From assembly GCF_014650035.1 (NCBI RefSeq), contig NZ_BMUE01000003.1, positions 186,001 to 250,000 of the forward strand: a DNA stretch of 64,000 bases, given 5' to 3'. Positions 61,442 through 64,000 of this stretch are shown here, piece after piece. A program made the position numbers and the translations under genes. The notes beneath the pieces were generated by a model that worked only from the letters and a program-made list of their open reading frames with translations, did not search any database and was not told the origin of the DNA. Each line of letters begins with the position of its first letter. Within the stretch, counting starts at the first letter, position 1. Origin of the DNA: Streptomyces lucensis JCM 4490 (lineage in GTDB: Bacteria > Actinomycetota > Actinomycetes > Streptomycetales > Streptomycetaceae).

Positions 61442-62851
61442 TTAACCGCCGGTCGTGTGCGGCCGGTGGTGCCACACCGGCCCGGACCGGCGTGCGAGGT
61501 GCAGCACGCGGTGCCAGTCGGCCGAGGGCCGGCTGCCGCGGGGCGCGCCGCGGCCGCGCGGCACGCGCACCCGCAGCGCCCCGGGCACGATCCGGCACAC
61601 CACGGGCACGGGCAGCATGACGTGTTCTCCGTCGATGCCGACCGGTACGGTCGCCGCGTCCGCGTCGACGGTCACCTCCGTGCCGGTCAGCCGGGTGAGG
61701 CCGCCCTTGCGTCCCCCTGCCGTCCGTGCCGCCTGCACGGTGTTGTCGACGTGCACGCACAGCACGCCGAGCAGTCCCGAGTCCAGGCTCCCCCGGTGAC
61801 CGCGCCCCGGTCCGACGGCGTACCGGTAGGGGTTGTTGCTGACCAGCACCGCCTGCAGTCCCTGCGCGCGCCGGTGTCCGGACCGCATCCGCAGTCGGGG
61901 GGTGCGCTCGCCCGTGAGCAGTTCGGGCAGGTCGTGCAGTGCCGTGCGCAGCTGTGCGCCGCGGTAACCGGGGTTGCCGACCACGGCGGCGTAGGTGCCG
62001 AAGGACGCGTTGTTGACGAAGACCCGGTCACCGGCGAACCCGAGGTCCACCCGGCGTTCGACGCCGTCGGTGAGGGCTTCCAGCGCGGCGGCCGGGTCCT
62101 CGCGGTCGAGGCCGAGGTCGAGGGCGAAGTGGTTGCGGGTGCCCGCGGGGATCACCACGAACGGCAGGTCGTTCTCGTGGGCCACCTCCGCCACCAGGGC
62201 CTGGGTGCCGTCCCCGCCCGCCACGGCGAGGAGGTCGGCGCCTTCGGCGACGGCGCGCCGGGCGAGCGCGGTCACGTCCTGCCGGCCGGTGAGCACCGTC
62301 ACCCGGGCGCCCGCCGCGCGGGCCCGCTCGACCAGGTGGAAGCGGCCGACCTTGCCGCCGCCGGAGTGCGGGTTCATCAGGATCCAGGGGTGCCGCGGCG
62401 CCGTCGCCGGCGCGGGTGCGGCGCCGCCCGCGCGGGAACGGGGTGAGAGGACGCGGCCGGCCGCCGCGACGGCGAGCAGCACAAGGGCGAGGGAGGCGAC
62501 GGCCGGACCGAGCATGCCGTGGGTGGCGTACAGGCCGAGCACGGTGAGCGGTGCGGCCACCGCGAGGGCCGCACCGCAGGCCCGCACGGCTCCCGTGTGC
62601 GCCAGGGTCCACCACAGCCCGGCCCCGGTGAGCGCCAGCCCGGCCACACCGAGCAGCACCCACAGCACGCCGCGCAGTCCGGCGGCCACGAGGGGGACCA
62701 GTACGCCGCCGAGGAGTGCCGCGCGCGCCAGCCAGATCCTGCCGGCGCCGGGGTCGCCGTCGTGCGGGCCCGGACGGTCCGGGCCCGCGCCGGGTGCGGG
62801 TGGCTCCACGGGAAGGTCCTCCCCTGCCGTCGTCCCCGGGCCGCACGGCAT
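61442..62851 (-). CDS. Diacylglycerol/sphingosine kinase-like protein with N-terminal membrane domain
   Basis: The 469-residue protein has four hydrophobic helices in residues about 40-145 followed by a lipid-kinase catalytic domain: WILMNPHSGGGKVGRFHLVE, AVAGGDGTQALVAEVA with the GGDGT loop, and FVVIPAGTRNHFALDLGLD. Enzymes of PF00781 phosphorylate diacylglycerol or related lipids. A role in lipid turnover at the membrane is likely. The stop is 23 bp upstream of the YihY start on the same strand. Confidence 0.85.
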   Translation of the reverse strand: MPCGPGTTAGEDLPVEPPAPGAGPDRPGPHDGDPGAGRIWLARAALLGGVLVPLVAAGLRGVLWVLLGVAGLALTGAGLWWTLAHTGAVRACGAALAVAAPLTVLGLYATHGMLGPAVASLALVLLAVAAAGRVLSPRSRAGGAAPAPATAPRHPWILMNPHSGGGKVGRFHLVERARAAGARVTVLTGRQDVTALARRAVAEGADLLAVAGGDGTQALVAEVAHENDLPFVVIPAGTRNHFALDLGLDREDPAAALEALTDGVERRVDLGFAGDRVFVNNASFGTYAAVVGNPGYRGAQLRTALHDLPELLTGERTPRLRMRSGHRRAQGLQAVLVSNNPYRYAVGPGRGHRGSLDSGLLGVLCVHVDNTVQAARTAGGRKGGLTRLTGTEVTVDADAATVPVGIDGEHVMLPVPVVCRIVPGALRVRVPRGRGAPRGSRPSADWHRVLHLARRSGPVWHHRPHTTGG

Positions 62852-62860
62852 GGCGGCGGC

Positions 62861-63313
62861 CTACCTGCCGCCGCGCGGCATGGTGTCGTAGGAGCCGGGG
62901 GCGACGTCTTCCTGCCGGGCGACGCACAGGGCCCAGATGATGAACCCGCTCATCGCGATCATGAGGACGGACCACACCGGGAAGTACGGCAGGGAGAGGA
63001 AGTTGGCGATGATCACCAGCCCGGCGATGGCCACGCCGGCCACCCGCGCCCACGTCGCCGCCTGGTAGAGCCCGATGCTGACCATCACGGCCACGACTCC
63101 CAGGATGAGGTGGATCCAGCCCCAGCCGGTGAGGTCGAACTGGAAGACGTAGTTGCGTGTGGTGACGAAGACCTGGTCCTGGGCGATCGCCATGATGCCG
63201 CGGAAGATGTCGAGAAGGCCGACGAGGGTGAGCATGACGGCGGCGAAGAGCATCAGGCCCGCGGCCCATGCGTACTTCGCCGTGTGCTCCCTTGACGTGG
63301 GGGTGGCGGTCAT
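62861..63313 (-). CDS. Four-helix membrane protein, DUF7144-like
   Basis: The 150-residue protein has four membrane helices (LMLFAAVMLTLVGLLDIFRG, WIHLILGVVAVMVSIGL, VAGVAIAGLVIIANFLSL, VWSVLMIAMSGFIIWAL) and a short cytoplasmic tail. The set is common in Streptomyces stress regions and lacks a known role. It may be co-transcribed with the lipid kinase gene. Confidence 0.78.
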   Translation of the reverse strand: MTATPTSREHTAKYAWAAGLMLFAAVMLTLVGLLDIFRGIMAIAQDQVFVTTRNYVFQFDLTGWGWIHLILGVVAVMVSIGLYQAATWARVAGVAIAGLVIIANFLSLPYFPVWSVLMIAMSGFIIWALCVARQEDVAPGSYDTMPRGGR

Positions 63314-63344
63314 GTCTGTCTCGCTTCCTTGTCCTTGTCCGTGC

Positions 63345-63812
63345 TCAGTTGGACGACGGTGTGGTGACGGTGCCGGACGGGCCCGGTGAGCCGGTGCCGC
63401 TGAGGACGAGCTCCTTGGCGCGGCGGAACTCCTCGTCCGTGATGTCCCCGCGCGCCCGCATGTCGGACAGCTTGGCGAGTTCGTCGGCGCTGGTCCGCCG
63501 GCCGCTCTCGCCCGCCGTCTGCTTGATGTAGGCCTCGAACTCGGCCTGCTGGGCGCGGGCGTGGTCTATCTCCCTGCGGCCCATGCCCCTGCCACGGGCG
63601 ATGAGGTAGATGAAGACGCCGAGGAAGGGCAGCACGATGACCAGTACCAGCCACCCTGTCTTGCCCCACCCGCTCAGGCCGTCGTCGCGGAAGATGTCGC
63701 CGATGATCCTGAAGAGCAGGATGAACCACATGATCCAGAGGAAGAACCACAGCAGGGTCCAGAACATGCTCAGCAGCGGGTAGTCGTAGGCGAGGTACGT
63801 CTCGGTGCTCAT
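63345..63812 (-). CDS. PLDc_N and SHOCT-domain membrane protein
   Basis: The 155-residue protein starts at ATG 63812. The N-terminus has two helices (MFWTLLWFFLWIMWFILLF, WLVLVIVLPFLGVFIYLIARG) of the phospholipase_D-nuclease N-terminal type, and the C-terminus a SHOCT motif (ELAKLSDMRARGDITDEEF). The final 188 bp of the window beyond it show no gene. Confidence 0.82.
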   Translation of the reverse strand: MSTETYLAYDYPLLSMFWTLLWFFLWIMWFILLFRIIGDIFRDDGLSGWGKTGWLVLVIVLPFLGVFIYLIARGRGMGRREIDHARAQQAEFEAYIKQTAGESGRRTSADELAKLSDMRARGDITDEEFRRAKELVLSGTGSPGPSGTVTTPSSN

Positions 63813-64000
63813 GTGTCTCCTCCGTTCCGGGCCGTGCCCGACCGCCGTCTCCGGCTGTTCTCAGCGTGCGCGGGCCCTCGGGGGGCGGGCCTCACCCGGG
63901 GCGGGTGAAGTTGCGGGCCGCGGCTCAGGGGCCTGCCCGGCCCGGCGCGCCGGCCGCCCCGCGCGGGGGCCGGCCGGCCGCGGAGGCGAGTACGGCCAGG

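Overview
The window looks like chromosomal DNA of Streptomyces or a close relative. GC is very high, GTG starts are frequent, many genes overlap at ATGA, GTGA or TGATG junctions, and there are SARP regulators, a TTA-codon (bldA-type) signature in regulatory genes and a dense block of universal stress proteins. No rRNA, tRNA, CRISPR array or insertion sequence was seen.

Left part (1-21,070): regulatory and accessory end of one or two specialised-metabolite loci. A leftward operon carries a flavin-dependent tryptophan halogenase, its flavin reductase, a cation/H+ antiporter and the start of a probable chorismate-using enzyme that runs off the edge. Beyond it lie two SARP activators, a DHA2-type exporter, a two-domain Lrp/AsnC regulator, an LCM-type methyltransferase, a saccharopine-dehydrogenase-like oxidoreductase, a NarL/LuxR-type response regulator, a heterodimeric ABC transporter of the YbtPQ/IrtAB type and a short-chain dehydrogenase. 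SARP2, the Lrp regulator, the response regulator and the first ABC gene carry TTA codons.

Centre (21,182-43,909): a compact pathway built only of discrete enzymes, with no modular PKS or NRPS. A 12-gene leftward operon (33,124 to 21,182) encodes, in order of transcription, a transglutaminase-like acyltransferase, an AurF-like diiron N-oxygenase, a carrier protein, a seryl-tRNA-synthetase-like amino acid:carrier ligase, a nitronate monooxygenase, an alpha/beta hydrolase, a second carrier protein, a phosphopantetheinyl transferase, a third carrier protein, an aminotransferase fused to an acyl-ACP reductase, a fatty acyl-AMP ligase and an APC permease. An exporter/TetR pair follows. A rightward arm then encodes three KASIII-like proteins (one with a degenerate triad), an HSL-type hydrolase, a crotonyl-CoA carboxylase/reductase and a second fatty acyl-AMP ligase. 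My reading is that a short or medium acyl chain is built on carrier proteins and converted by reduction and transamination to an alkylamine. In parallel an amino acid is loaded on its own carrier and N-oxidised, and the transglutaminase-like enzyme joins the two. The product would be an alkyl amide, hydrazide or related N-oxygenated or N-N compound. The individual families are well supported; the pathway order and product are inference.

Right part (44,100-64,000): a stress/dormancy-type region. It holds five universal stress proteins, CBS-domain proteins, nicotinate phosphoribosyltransferase, flavodoxin, DUF1918 proteins, a Zn alcohol dehydrogenase, a kinase-like fusion, a CsoR/CstR-type repressor facing its own inverted-repeat operator, a class II glutamine amidotransferase, a YihY-type membrane protein, a diacylglycerol-kinase-like protein and small membrane proteins. 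Two genes here look like deletion chimeras (P-type ATPase head joined to a hemerythrin tail; P-type ATPase head joined to a TrkA tail). Several short tandem repeats also occur in this part.
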